Of a stretch of 64,000 nt of DNA, positions 35,672 through 48,405 are shown one piece after another. A program made the position numbers and the translations under genes. Position 1 is the stretch's first letter. Every line of letters starts with the position of its first letter. The notes under the pieces were generated by a model. The model was given only the letters and a program-made list of their open reading frames with translations, was not told the DNA's origin and did not search any database. This DNA comes from Bauldia sp. (GTDB lineage: Bacteria; Pseudomonadota; Alphaproteobacteria; Rhizobiales; Kaistiaceae), in assembly GCA_037200845.1 (NCBI GenBank), contig JBBCGQ010000001.1:1922001-1986000 (forward strand), in the 5' to 3' direction.

Positions 35672-37249
35672 ATGACGGCATCTTCCAACGCCAGAAGGCG
35701 CGCACTCGTGGCATGGCTCAAAAGCAATGTAACCGAGGCAGAAATCGCCATCGTTGCGGGCGCGGTGGCGGCGTTCCTCCTGCTTTCGCGCCTCGACACT
35801 TTCGAATGGTATTACGAAGAAACCCGCATCTACGAAAACTGGCAGCTTGATGAACTCGCCAACGCCTTCGTTGTTGGCACGGTCGCGCTTGCGATAATTC
35901 TGTTCTTGCGCTCCCGCCGCCTTACCGCGGAGGTCCGCCGCCGGGTCGCCGCCGAAGCCGAAGCCAGCGCGCTTGCCCGCCACGATCCGCTGACCGGTAT
36001 CGCCAACCGCCGCCTGTTCAACGAACGCCTGACAGCGTCGATCGCGGCGGCGCGGCGTTCCGGCGCCCGCGCCGCGGTGCTGTCGCTTGACCTCAATCGC
36101 TTCAAGGCGGTCAACGATACGCATGGTCACATGGTTGGCGACAATCTGCTGATCGCGATCACCGAACGGCTGCGGCCGCTGGTACGTTCCGATGACTCGT
36201 TCGCGCGCCTTGGCGGCGACGAATTTGCGCTCGCCGTCTTCGGCGTCGACAGGGAGCACCTGGTCAGGCTCGCAAACCGCATCATTGCTGCCCTCGATGA
36301 ACCGTTCGACATAGGCCAGATCCGGACCGATACTGGCGTGAGCATCGGGATCTCGCTCTTTCCGGAAGATGGCGGCGACGGCGAGGCACTGATCCGCAAG
36401 GCCGACATGGCGATGTATCGGACGAAGGCGATCGGCGTCAGCGGGTACTCGTTTTTCGATGCCGCGATTGACGAAGCCTTGCGTGATCGCGCAGCGCTCG
36501 AGGTTGAACTGCGCAGCGCCGTCGGCACCGACGCGATCACGCCGTTCTATCAGCCGCAAGTGAATCTCGACGACGGCCGCATCACCGGCTTCGAGATGCT
36601 CGCCCGCTGGCAGCATCCGACCCGCGGCCTGCTGCTGCCGGAGGTCTTTATTCCCATCGCCGAAGACGCCCGGCTGATCGGCGATCTTTCGCTGGCGCTC
36701 CTGCGCCGGGCAGTCGACGATGCCAAACGATGGGATGGAAACCTGGCTCTTTCCATCAACATCGCACCCGATCAGTTCAAGGACCCGATGCTGGCCGCCA
36801 AGATTTTGGGTGTCCTCGAGGTCGCGGCTTTTCCGGCAAATCGCCTCGAAATAGAGTTGACCGAGACGGCCCTGCTCGACGACCTCGCGGGCGCGCGCCG
36901 TATCATCGAAGACCTGAAACGTGCTGGCGTACGCGTCGCCATCGACGATTTCGGCAAGGGCTATTCGAGCCTCTACTACCTCCGCGAACTGCCGTTTGAT
37001 GTCGTCAAGATCGACCGGAGCTTCGTCACGACGCGGCGCGCGAACGTCGAAAACGCGAAGATAGTTTCGGCCGTCATCGGTCTGAGCGAGGCGCTCGGCA
37101 TCGCAACCGTGGCGGAGGGAATCGAAGAAGCGGTCGACGCAGCCTGGCTGCGCGAGCAGGGCTGCAACACCGGGCAGGGATTCCTCTATTCGGTGCCCGT
37201 GCCCGCGGGCGAGGTCCCGGCGCTGCTCGCCAAACGCCTGGCGGCCTGA
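35672..37249 (+). CDS. GGDEF-EAL c-di-GMP enzyme, membrane bound
   Basis: A protein of 525 residues. Two membrane helices (about 24-40 and 65-80) bracket a short periplasmic loop. The GGDEF domain is intact (181-185) and has a product-inhibition site RSDD (172-175) five residues before it. The EAL domain reads EML (308-310) but keeps the metal and catalytic stretches IDDFGKGYSSL and AEGIEE, so hydrolysis is plausible. It may make or break c-di-GMP. It is inserted between ftsB and eno, normally close neighbours, and its stop is 2 bases from that of eno. Confidence 0.92.
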   Translation: MTASSNARRRALVAWLKSNVTEAEIAIVAGAVAAFLLLSRLDTFEWYYEETRIYENWQLDELANAFVVGTVALAIILFLRSRRLTAEVRRRVAAEAEASALARHDPLTGIANRRLFNERLTASIAAARRSGARAAVLSLDLNRFKAVNDTHGHMVGDNLLIAITERLRPLVRSDDSFARLGGDEFALAVFGVDREHLVRLANRIIAALDEPFDIGQIRTDTGVSIGISLFPEDGGDGEALIRKADMAMYRTKAIGVSGYSFFDAAIDEALRDRAALEVELRSAVGTDAITPFYQPQVNLDDGRITGFEMLARWQHPTRGLLLPEVFIPIAEDARLIGDLSLALLRRAVDDAKRWDGNLALSINIAPDQFKDPMLAAKILGVLEVAAFPANRLEIELTETALLDDLAGARRIIEDLKRAGVRVAIDDFGKGYSSLYYLRELPFDVVKIDRSFVTTRRANVENAKIVSAVIGLSEALGIATVAEGIEEAVDAAWLREQGCNTGQGFLYSVPVPAGEVPALLAKRLAA

Positions 37250-37251
37250 AA

Positions 37252-39594
<2,343 letters not shown>

Positions 39595-39612
39595 CGCTAG
39601 AAGCTCGCCCCC

Positions 39613-40077
39613 ATGACCAAGAAACCCGCCTCCCCCGCCCTGCAGCTCGGCCGACCGGTCGCTATGCCGGAAAGCCCCGACAAGGCCACACTGGACCGCG
39701 TCCCGAACCCGCAAAGCGATGTCAAGTACCTGGCCCGCTTCACGTTTCCGGAATTCACCTCGATCTGCCCGGTGACCGGCCAGCCCGATTTCGGCCACCT
39801 CGTCCTCGACTATGTGCCCGGCAAATGGCTGGTCGAGTCCAAGTCGCTGAAGCTTTACCTCCAGTCGTTCCGCAACCACGGCGCCTTCCACGAGGACGTC
39901 ACGGTGACCATCGCCCGCCGCGTCAACGATCTGCTGAAGCCGCATTGGCTCCGCATCGGCGGCTACTTCAACCCGCGCGGCGGCATGCCGATCGACGTGT
40001 TCTGGCAGACCGGCGCCCCGCCGGCGGATGTCTGGCTGCCCGACCAGGGCGTTGCCTCCTACCGCGGCCGCGGCTGA
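39613..40077 (+). CDS. queF: 7-cyano-7-deazaguanine reductase QueF
   Basis: A protein of 154 residues of the short (type I) QueF form. Cys52 and Asp59 ([12 protein letters not shown]) form the catalytic pair and the NADPH motif is [20 protein letters not shown]. It makes preQ1, a precursor of queuosine in tRNA. No other queuosine gene is in the window. Confidence 0.96.
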   Translation: MTKKPASPALQLGRPVAMPESPDKATLDRVPNPQSDVKYLARFTFPEFTSICPVTGQPDFGHLVLDYVPGKWLVESKSLKLYLQSFRNHGAFHEDVTVTIARRVNDLLKPHWLRIGGYFNPRGGMPIDVFWQTGAPPADVWLPDQGVASYRGRG

Positions 40078-40145
40078 CCTAGGCTGGACTCCCGTCATAG
40101 TTGCATCTAAGCTGCGCCGCCATCAAAGCTTTAGCGGGGCCAGCG

Positions 40146-40649
40146 ATGAAATCTCCCGGCGTTGTTTCCAGCACGCGTATCTCATCATCGGCAGCGGCCG
40201 CGAAGTTGCGCCCCAATCCGAGTCCGCCGTTTGACTCCTCTCCCCATGTCGGATGGATGAGCGGTGAACTCCAGGCTCAGATCGGCTCCAAGCCCAAGGA
40301 CAAGAAGAAGCTCGTGATGGACGTCTGGTACGAGTTCTTCCATGATTCTCCGACCCACTACCAGTGGTCGGTTCGGTACCGCATTCGTGCCGAAGACAAA
40401 GATCTGATCGGCGGCGGATGGCATCCGGTCAACAAGCTGGCGTTGATCTCCTACAATTTCAAATACACCCAAACCGGAGCGGCACCCGTTACTGCCACGG
40501 CTTCGATCAACCTCTCGGGTCAAACGGATACCTCCGGTCTTCTGATCGGCGGCCAGGCGGGAAACACGGCCGCGCTGCCCGTGTTCGTCATCAAGCATGT
40601 CAAGGGCGAGCGGTTCGGCGGCCCGAGCGGCATCGCTATCAATTGGTGA
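40146..40649 (+). CDS. Unknown protein, 167 aa
   Basis: ATG 40146 after a GGGG site is chosen; a TTG 15 codons upstream is possible. The first 45 residues are Ser/Pro/Ala-rich and unlikely to be folded. The rest has aromatic beta-strand-like stretches (MDVWYEFFHDSPTHYQWSVR; LALISYNFKYTQTG) and Gly-rich turns, without membrane helix or signal. No family recognised; it may be a beta-sandwich protein. Its GC and codon use do not stand out. Confidence 0.55.
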   Translation: MKSPGVVSSTRISSSAAAAKLRPNPSPPFDSSPHVGWMSGELQAQIGSKPKDKKKLVMDVWYEFFHDSPTHYQWSVRYRIRAEDKDLIGGGWHPVNKLALISYNFKYTQTGAAPVTATASINLSGQTDTSGLLIGGQAGNTAALPVFVIKHVKGERFGGPSGIAINW

Positions 40650-40726
40650 GCGGCTGACCTTTACCGATTGTTGAGGCGACTCGCCCGACCATCGTCGGCC
40701 GCTTCTCGCGGCCGGAGGGCGGAACC

Positions 40727-41590
40727 ATGGCCAATGCAATCTCGAGCTTCACGCGCAGTCTGTCGCTGATCCGCGCCAGCGTCGGCGTGCTCGCCGCCGA
40801 TAAGGAGCTGCTGGTCCTGCCGCTCATCTCCGGCATCGTCAGCCTCGTCGTCATCGCCAGCTTCGTCTCGACCCTGATGGGCAACCCGATGTTCATGTCG
40901 CTCGCCCGCGAGGAAAGCCCACAACTGCCGGCGTGGTTCTACGCCTGGCTGTTCGCCTTCTACTTCGTCCAGTACTTCGTCATCATCTTCTTCAACACCG
41001 CCTTGGTCGGCGCCGCCATCGCGCGCCTCTCCGGCGGCGACCCGACCGTGCGCTCCGCGCTCGGCCTCGCCTTCGTGCGCATCATCCCGATCCTCGGCTA
41101 CGCCGCGATCTCCGCCACCATCGGCGTGGCGCTGCGCTGGATCGGCGAAAAGTTCGGCTTCATCGGCCGCCTCATCGAAGGCTCCCTCGGCCTGGCGTGG
41201 ACGGTGGCGACCTTCCTCGTCGTCCCGGTGCTCGCCGCCGAAGGCGTCGGCCCGGTGAAGGCGATCGAGCGCAGCGGCAAACTGCTCAGCGAGACATGGG
41301 GCGAGAACATCGTCGGCAACGCCGGCATCGCGGTCGTCACCTCGCTCATCTCCACGGTCTTCATCTTCACCGGCGCCGCCGGCTTCTACGGCATCCAGAG
41401 CGGCAACGAGTGGGGCTACGCGCTGATCGGATTCTCGGCGGTGATCCTGATCGCGATCTTCCTGGTGAGCGCGACGCTCTCCGGCATCTACCAGGCCGCG
41501 GTCTACTATTTCGCCCTCACCGGCAACCCGCCGCCGAATTTCGACGCCGGCCTCATCCGCGATTCCTTCGCCCGCAAGGCAGCCGCGTGA
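40727..41590 (+). CDS. DUF6159-type polytopic membrane protein
   Basis: A protein of 287 residues with about six membrane helices (for example LLVLPLISGIVSLVVIASFV and VVTSLISTVFIFTGAAGFYG). The loop GVGPVKAIERSGKLLSETWG is typical of this family of uncharacterised inner-membrane proteins. No transport motif is evident. It stands alone with 77 bases before it and a repeat element after it. Confidence 0.72.
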   Translation: MANAISSFTRSLSLIRASVGVLAADKELLVLPLISGIVSLVVIASFVSTLMGNPMFMSLAREESPQLPAWFYAWLFAFYFVQYFVIIFFNTALVGAAIARLSGGDPTVRSALGLAFVRIIPILGYAAISATIGVALRWIGEKFGFIGRLIEGSLGLAWTVATFLVVPVLAAEGVGPVKAIERSGKLLSETWGENIVGNAGIAVVTSLISTVFIFTGAAGFYGIQSGNEWGYALIGFSAVILIAIFLVSATLSGIYQAAVYYFALTGNPPPNFDAGLIRDSFARKAAA

Positions 41591-41621
41591 CGCGCCCTCT
41601 CTCGGCCTGAGTGCCCCTCTC

Positions 41622-41746
41622 TTGTCATTCCGGCGAAAGCCGGAATCCGCCGCGGAACTCTCAGCAATCAGCCAGCCGGGCACATCCGAGCCGCGGAGTG
41701 ACCTTGGATGTCGCACGCCGGACCCCGGCCTTCGCCGGCGTGACAA
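41622..41746. repeat. Inverted repeat with TTGTCATTCCGGCGAA arms
   Basis: The left arm (from 41,622) reads TTGTCATTCCGGCGAAAGCC and continues GGAATCC; the right arm ends CTTCGCCGGCGTGACAA at 41,746. Arms of about 27 bases are nearly complementary around a 70-base centre. The left arm recurs at 28,165-28,190, so this is a dispersed intergenic element. Confidence 0.7.
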
Positions 41747-41823
41747 CCGTTCGGAGGCGAGTCCACCTCCCGCACGCGGCGCGCATCCGCTAGGGTGCCG
41801 ACGGAGATCAGCGGAGCGGGCGG

Positions 41824-42405
41824 ATGCATAAGGGGCGGGTCGAACTGTTCAGCGATGGCGTCATCGCCGTCCTCATCACGATCCTCGTGCTTGAACTGCA
41901 CCCGCCGCACGGTAGCGATTGGGAGGCGTTGCAGCCGCTCGTGCCCGCCTTCCTCAGCTTTGTGCTGAGCTTCATTTACCTCGGCATCTACTGGAGCAAC
42001 CACCACCATCTGTTTCAGGCTGCCAGCCAGGTGAACGGCAAGGTGCTGTGGGCCAACCTCTACATCCTGTTCTGGCTTTCGGTGGTGCCGTTCACGACGG
42101 GTTGGATGGGCGAGAACGAGTTCGCCACACTTCCGGTCGCGCTCTACGGCTTCGACCTGCTGATGGCCGGCTTCGCCTACTACTTCCTCGAGCGCACGTT
42201 GATCGCGGCGCAGGGCCCCGACACCCGCCTGCAGATGGCGATCGGCGCCGAGGTCAAGGGTTGGAGTTCCATCGGCCTGTACGCAGCCGGCATCATCCTG
42301 ACGCTGATCTGGACGCCGTGGGCCGGCCTCGCCTGCTACGGCTTCGTCGCGCTGATGTGGCTGATCCCCGACCGCCGCATCGAGCGCGCGCTGAGTCGCG
42401 GATGA
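41824..42405 (+). CDS. TMEM175-family (DUF1211) potassium channel-like protein
   Basis: A protein of 193 residues with six membrane helices. The N-terminal RVELFSDGVIAVLITILVLE contains the FSDG motif that lines the pore of bacterial TMEM175 channels. Such proteins form tetrameric, weakly selective potassium channels. Its stop overlaps the start of the acetyltransferase (ATGA), so both are translated together. Confidence 0.88.
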   Translation: MHKGRVELFSDGVIAVLITILVLELHPPHGSDWEALQPLVPAFLSFVLSFIYLGIYWSNHHHLFQAASQVNGKVLWANLYILFWLSVVPFTTGWMGENEFATLPVALYGFDLLMAGFAYYFLERTLIAAQGPDTRLQMAIGAEVKGWSSIGLYAAGIILTLIWTPWAGLACYGFVALMWLIPDRRIERALSRG

Positions 42406-42869
42406 CGGCGCACGAGACGCCAGTTGCTCTCGACGACAAGGCCGCGCTCGCCGCGATGATGCGCGACTACATCTCGGCAATGGCCGAGGTGATCCCCGGC
42501 ATCCGCACCGATGCTCCCTATCCCGAATTCGATCTCTATTTCGGGGATACCAGGAACCGCTGGGCCTTCTGGCTGAAGGCAGACCAGGCCGACGCGGGCT
42601 TTGCACTCGTCAGCCGGCGCACCCATGTCGGCCGCACCGAAATGGAGGAGTTCTTCGTTGCCGCCCCGTTCAGGCGCCGCGGCATCGGCCTTGCTGCGGC
42701 CCGCAGGCTGATCCTGAGATTCCCCGGTGCGTGGCGGATCACCCAACGCGAAACGAACGCACCGGCGATCGCCTTCTGGCACCGTGTGCTGGACGGGTTC
42801 GTGACCTATGACGAAACTACGACGAGCACCGACGCCGTTCGCCGCCAGCAGACGTTCGTCGTCGGTTAG
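42402..42869 (+). CDS. GNAT acetyltransferase
   Basis: A protein of 155 residues. The acetyl-CoA loop is seen in [18 protein letters not shown] (about 87-104) and the C-terminal strand in [17 protein letters not shown]. Substrate unknown. Coupled to the TMEM175-like gene by a 4-base overlap and overlapping the kdsA stop from the other strand by 4 bases. Confidence 0.85.
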   Translation: MTAHETPVALDDKAALAAMMRDYISAMAEVIPGIRTDAPYPEFDLYFGDTRNRWAFWLKADQADAGFALVSRRTHVGRTEMEEFFVAAPFRRRGIGLAAARRLILRFPGAWRITQRETNAPAIAFWHRVLDGFVTYDETTTSTDAVRRQQTFVVG

Positions 42870-43699
42870 CGCTGCCGCTTGGCGATCGCGTCCAGAGCCA
42901 TCAGATCTTCCAGCAGCGCCGGAAGCTGATCGATCGGCACCATGTTCGGCCCATCCGACGGTGCGTTGTCCGGGTCCTGATGCGTCTCGATGAATACGCC
43001 GGCGACGCCGACCGCCACCGCCGCCCGCGCCAGCACCGGCACGAAGCGGCGGTCGCCGCCGGTCGAAGTCCCCTGCCCGCCCGGCTGCTGCACCGAATGC
43101 GTCGCGTCAAAGATCACCGGCGCGCCGATGTCGGCCATGATCGGCAGCGACCGCATGTCCGATACCAGCGTGTTGTAGCCGAAGCTCGCCCCACGCTCGG
43201 TCACCAGCACATTGCGGTTGCCGCTATCGACGATCTTGGCGACGACATTCTTCATGTCCCACGGCGCCAGGAACTGCCCCTTCTTCACGTTGACGACCTT
43301 GCCGGTCTCCGCCGCGGCGATCAGCAGGTCCGTCTGCCGCGACAGGAACGCGGGGATCTGCAGCACATCGACTACCGGCGCGACCGCCGCGCACTGCGCG
43401 CGCTCATGCACGTCGGTCAGGATCGTCACGCCGAGCTTCGCCCGCAGGTCGGCGAAAATCGTCAGAGCCTTGTCGAGCCCCATCCCGCGCTTGCCCTTGA
43501 GGCTCGTCCGGTTCGCCTTGTCGAACGATGTCTTGTAGACGAACCCGATGCCGAGCCCCGCCGTCATCTCCTTCAGCCGCCCGGCCATGTCGAACGCGTG
43601 CTGCCGCGACTCGAGCTGGCACGGCCCCGCAATCAGCGACAGCGGCCGGTCGTTGGCGAAGGTGGCGGCACCGATCTTGACGCGAGCGTTGGGCTTCAT
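42866..43699 (-). CDS. kdsA: KDO-8-phosphate synthase
   Basis: A protein of 277 residues: [20 protein letters not shown] at the N-terminal phosphoenolpyruvate site, [20 protein letters not shown], and [13 protein letters not shown] near the metal-binding end. It condenses arabinose-5-phosphate and phosphoenolpyruvate for the inner core of lipopolysaccharide, so the host has a normal Gram-negative envelope. Usually adjacent to pyrG and eno in Rhizobiales; here accessory genes have come between. Confidence 0.97.
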   Translation of the reverse strand: MKPNARVKIGAATFANDRPLSLIAGPCQLESRQHAFDMAGRLKEMTAGLGIGFVYKTSFDKANRTSLKGKRGMGLDKALTIFADLRAKLGVTILTDVHERAQCAAVAPVVDVLQIPAFLSRQTDLLIAAAETGKVVNVKKGQFLAPWDMKNVVAKIVDSGNRNVLVTERGASFGYNTLVSDMRSLPIMADIGAPVIFDATHSVQQPGGQGTSTGGDRRFVPVLARAAVAVGVAGVFIETHQDPDNAPSDGPNMVPIDQLPALLEDLMALDAIAKRQR

Positions 43700-43798
43700 G
43701 GCGCGGGACTATATCTCAGCGAGGCACGACGGGCGCACGGTATAGCGCGGTCTGGTAAAATCTGTTGAACGGCATCCGGCAGGCGCTCGAACCGTGGG

Positions 43799-44029
43799 AT
43801 GAGCAAAGACCAGATCGACGCGATCCTTGAGCGCGTTCATTCATGGCATCAGTCCCGCCAGGAAGACCCGGCCCGTGTGCTGCTGGCGATGGAAGTCGAC
43901 GGGGCGAGGGCGCTGACGCTATCGGACGCCGAGCGTGCCGAGCTTGAAACGCTGCTCGTCGAAAGCCGGGCCGGTGCTGTGGCAGACGATGCCGAGGTTG
44001 AAGCGGTCTTTGCGCCCCATCGCGCATGA
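43799..44029 (+). CDS. Antitoxin-like protein of a decayed ParDE-type pair
   Basis: A protein of 76 residues, helical and acidic (MSKDQIDAILERVHSWHQSR; ALTLSDAERAELETLLVE). Its stop overlaps the ATG of a broken ParE-like toxin (ATGA), the usual toxin-antitoxin layout. The sequence resembles small addiction-module antitoxins more than classic ribbon-helix-helix ParD. With no working toxin it may be under little selection. Confidence 0.62.
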   Translation: MSKDQIDAILERVHSWHQSRQEDPARVLLAMEVDGARALTLSDAERAELETLLVESRAGAVADDAEVEAVFAPHRA

Positions 44030-44319
44030 TCGTCCGCTATCATCGCCGCGCCCCTTCGCCAGATCGCCGAAATAATCGAAACGCTGTCCGCCGCCGACGC
44101 CACCGTGGCGTCCGCTTGCGCCCGTCCCATTGAGACGCTGGCGCGCCTGCTCGCCGCCACCCGACGATCGGACGCATGACCAACCTCGACGAGGTGCGGG
44201 TGATGCCGGCCAAGCCCTATCCCTATTTGCTCTTCGATGATGCCGGCGCCCGCGACGGCATCACCGTGCTCCGCGTCCGCCATATGGCGCGCGACGACGA
44301 CTGGCGCGAAGGCCGCTGA
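44026..44319 (+). pseudogene. Frameshifted ParE/RelE-like toxin
   Basis: Starting at ATG 44026 the protein begins MIVRYHRRA as ParE toxins do, but this frame then leads into Arg-rich nonsense and a stop. In the +1 frame from about 44,048 the ParE helices continue (LRQIAEIIETLSAADATVAS), ending in a stop near 44,178. From about 44,165 the original frame resumes with TIGRMTNLDEVRVMPAKPYP and ITVLRVRHMARDD, the ParE C-terminus. Two indels of opposite sign therefore break the gene. Sequencing error would be the other explanation. Confidence 0.78.
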
Positions 44320-44320
44320 T

Positions 44321-45184
44321 CTAGCCCGCGACAAACGCAATCGCGCATCCATGCGCAAAGCTTGACGGCACCACCAGCGCCTCGTGCAATTCCGCAAACG
44401 GTACCGCGTTCGCCGTGAGCTGCGCGCGCGCCGCACCAAGATCCGCCACCGCCACGCGATACGCCGTGAGCCGCCGCGGATCAGGCCCGGCGTCCTCGCC
44501 GAAGAACGCCCGGAAGCCGACCGGCGACATCAGGTCGATGCTGTTCGGCCCGAGATCGAAGCGCACATGCAGGCTGGTCGACAGCATGTCGTGCTGGCCG
44601 GTGAACCACGTGAAGAAGATGTGGAAGTCGGCCGGATCGCGGGTGACGAACACGGCCGAATCTATACGCACCGCGCCGTTGGCGTGGCGCTGATATTCCG
44701 GGCGCCAGAAATTTTCCGGGTAGTGGTGCTGGCAGGTGAAGAACGCCGCCTGCCCATGCACGCGCGCATCGCTGGTATAGGCGAGCGAAAACGTCAGCGG
44801 CCGCTCGACGCCGTCCGGTCCCCGCGCCGTACGCTCGAATTTCGTCAGCTCGTACGTCGGCAGGCCGTGCGCGGCGAAATCCGCGATATCGGCAGCGGCG
44901 ATCTTGCTCTGCAGAACCAGCGCGGAAAATCCCTCGCGATGATCGAGGTAATCTCGGTTGAAGGCGGCGAAGGAAAACCGCGTCTCCGTCGCCGGCGGAA
45001 TCTTCGCGGCGTCGGTAACCGCGAGCAGCTCGAGGTAGCTGCCCTCCATCTGCACGACGCTGTTCGACGTGCCGAAAGGATGCTGCGCGATCGGCGCCAC
45101 GGTAAAACCCAGCCGCGCATAAATCACCCGCGCCGCGTCTAGGTCGCGGACGGCGAGCACGAGATGGTCGATGGGGCGGGGCAT
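44321..45184 (-). CDS. Glyoxalase-like (VOC) protein, 287 aa
   Basis: The start MPRPIDHLVLAVRDLDAARV and GFTVAPIAQHPFGTSNSVVQ belong to the long glyoxalase-3-type branch of the VOC superfamily. A second VOC-like half follows (RIDSAVFVTRDPADFHIFF). Substrate unknown. ATG 45184 is chosen; the frame extends upstream past the divergent methyltransferase without need. It starts divergently from the methyltransferase gene with an 88-base gap. Confidence 0.78.
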   Translation of the reverse strand: MPRPIDHLVLAVRDLDAARVIYARLGFTVAPIAQHPFGTSNSVVQMEGSYLELLAVTDAAKIPPATETRFSFAAFNRDYLDHREGFSALVLQSKIAAADIADFAAHGLPTYELTKFERTARGPDGVERPLTFSLAYTSDARVHGQAAFFTCQHHYPENFWRPEYQRHANGAVRIDSAVFVTRDPADFHIFFTWFTGQHDMLSTSLHVRFDLGPNSIDLMSPVGFRAFFGEDAGPDPRRLTAYRVAVADLGAARAQLTANAVPFAELHEALVVPSSFAHGCAIAFVAG

Positions 45185-45272
45185 ATTGTCTCGTTGGCCG
45201 AGAAAGAGAAATCCTGACACGATCGGCGCCGATACATGCCATGCCTCGCGCCTCTCGTCTCCGGATTCTCCG

Positions 45273-46061
45273 ATGATCACCCCCATCCCCTTCGATCCCC
45301 ACCGTTTCCAGACGGCCGCCCGCCACTACCACGCCCGCCAGGCCTACGCGCCGCGCTTGTTCCAGCGGCTTGCCGCGGAGACGGGGCTCCGCCCCGACGA
45401 CCGCGTCATGGATCTCGGCTGCGGCCCCGGCGTGGTGGCGGTCGCCCTGGCGCCCTACGCCGGCGCCATCGTCGGCGTCGATCCCGAGCCCGAGATGCTG
45501 GCGACAGCCGCCAAGGCGACCGCGGCCTTCGCGGACAAGATCACGCTGGTGCAGGGCAGCTCGAACGACCTCGGCGCCGTGCCCGGCACGTTCGCCATGG
45601 TAGCGATGGGCCGCTCGTTCCACTGGATGGACCGCGTCGAAACGCTGCGCCGCCTCGACACCATCATCGGTCCGCGCGGCTCGGTGGTCCTGATCAGCAG
45701 CGGCCCGCTCGATGAGCGCCGCGGTTGGCAGAAGGACTACCGCGACATCATCGCCAAGTACTCGGCCGATGGCGGCGGCCCCGGCTGGCGCGGACCCGAC
45801 TGGGTCGAGAACGAGGACGTGCTGCTCCGGTCGGCGTTCAGCCAGCTCGACCGCATCGGCGTCATCGAGCAGGGCGAGCTGCCGGCCGATGCCCTGATCG
45901 ACCGCGCCTTTTCGCTGTCGCGCACCGCGCCCAACGTCCTCGGCCCGGAGAAATCCGCCGCGCTGACCGCCGACCTCCGCGCGCTACTCGCGCGCGTCGC
46001 TCCGGATGGCGTGCTCATGGAAGCGGTGGAGAGCAAGGCGCTGATCGCCCGCCGCCCCTGA
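45273..46061 (+). CDS. Class I SAM-dependent methyltransferase
   Basis: A protein of 262 residues: motif I VMDLGCGPGVVAVALAPYAG, acidic residue GVDPEPEML, and the GRSFHWMD motif typical of small-molecule methyltransferases related to UbiE and Tam. The substrate cannot be told. Its stop and that of pyrG face each other 1 base apart. ATG 45273 gives the family start. Confidence 0.85.
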   Translation: MITPIPFDPHRFQTAARHYHARQAYAPRLFQRLAAETGLRPDDRVMDLGCGPGVVAVALAPYAGAIVGVDPEPEMLATAAKATAAFADKITLVQGSSNDLGAVPGTFAMVAMGRSFHWMDRVETLRRLDTIIGPRGSVVLISSGPLDERRGWQKDYRDIIAKYSADGGGPGWRGPDWVENEDVLLRSAFSQLDRIGVIEQGELPADALIDRAFSLSRTAPNVLGPEKSAALTADLRALLARVAPDGVLMEAVESKALIARRP

Positions 46062-46062
46062 A

Positions 46063-47754
<1,692 letters not shown>

Positions 47755-47768
47755 TCAAAGAGCGGCGC

Positions 47769-47798
47769 CGCCCGGCGGGGTTTTGGGTGCGCCGGGCG
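47769..47798 (-). terminator. Hairpin between secG and pyrG
   Basis: CGCCCGGCG (47,769-47,777) and CGCCGGGCG (47,790-47,798) form a perfect 9-bp GC stem with a 12-base loop, 24 bases after the secG stop on the minus strand. Only a weak T-rich stretch follows (CTCTTTGATC), so termination may be partial, letting some transcription pass into pyrG. Confidence 0.5.
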
Positions 47799-47821
47799 TC
47801 TGGTCATTTCGTAACTCGCTT

Positions 47822-48319
47822 CTACTGCGACGTCGGGGCCTGCGGCGCCGGCGTGCCACCGGCCGCCGGAGGCGTGGTGGTCGTCGTGCCGTCCGCCGCG
47901 GGTGGCGTCGTGGTGGTGCCTGCCGCCGGCGGCGTCGTGGTCGTCGTGGGGGCGCCGTTCTGGTTCAGGTAGCGGTTCAGTTCCTGCTGCACGCCGCCCG
48001 TGCCGGTGGTCGGCGGCGTCGCGGCGCCGTTGGTGGCCGGCGCGGGCGCCGTTATCGGCGGCACCTGGTCGAGGATGGCCGAGGGCGGCGCCGTCAGGCG
48101 CGAGATCACGGTCATCGCGATCGAGGTGGCGAAGAAGACGCCGGCAAGGATGCCCGTCGCCCGGGTAAGCACGTTGCCCTGACCGCGCGACGACAGGAAC
48201 GCGTTCGAGCCGCCGATGCCGAGCGCGCCGCCTTCCGAGCGCTGCAGCAGCACGACGGCAATGAGGGCAAGCACCACCATCAGGTGAATGACGATGATGA
48301 CGTTTCCGATAGCTTCCAT
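47822..48319 (-). CDS. secG: Protein translocase subunit SecG
   Basis: A protein of 165 residues. The conserved part is the first 80 residues: two membrane helices (about 4-24 and 54-74) around VVLLQRSEGGALGIGGSNAF and FLSSRGQGNVLTRATGILAG. A long low-complexity tail follows with three runs of threonine next to PPAAG units, probably in the periplasm or cytoplasm as a flexible extension. SecG helps SecYE export proteins. Tail length is much more than in E. coli SecG (110 aa). Confidence 0.94.
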   Translation of the reverse strand: MEAIGNVIIVIHLMVVLALIAVVLLQRSEGGALGIGGSNAFLSSRGQGNVLTRATGILAGVFFATSIAMTVISRLTAPPSAILDQVPPITAPAPATNGAATPPTTGTGGVQQELNRYLNQNGAPTTTTTPPAAGTTTTPPAADGTTTTTPPAAGGTPAPQAPTSQ

Positions 48320-48405
48320 GGAATCCTGGTACCCGGGTCTTCAGGCCGCGCGCCTTGTACACGATCGATCAGGGTCCTGCCAGACCCGCGGAATTGGCCC
48401 GGCGA

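Noticed and set aside
47860-47980. Short repeats suggesting a CRISPR array
   Set aside because: They are in-frame codon repeats of the SecG tail with irregular spacing and no unique spacers.
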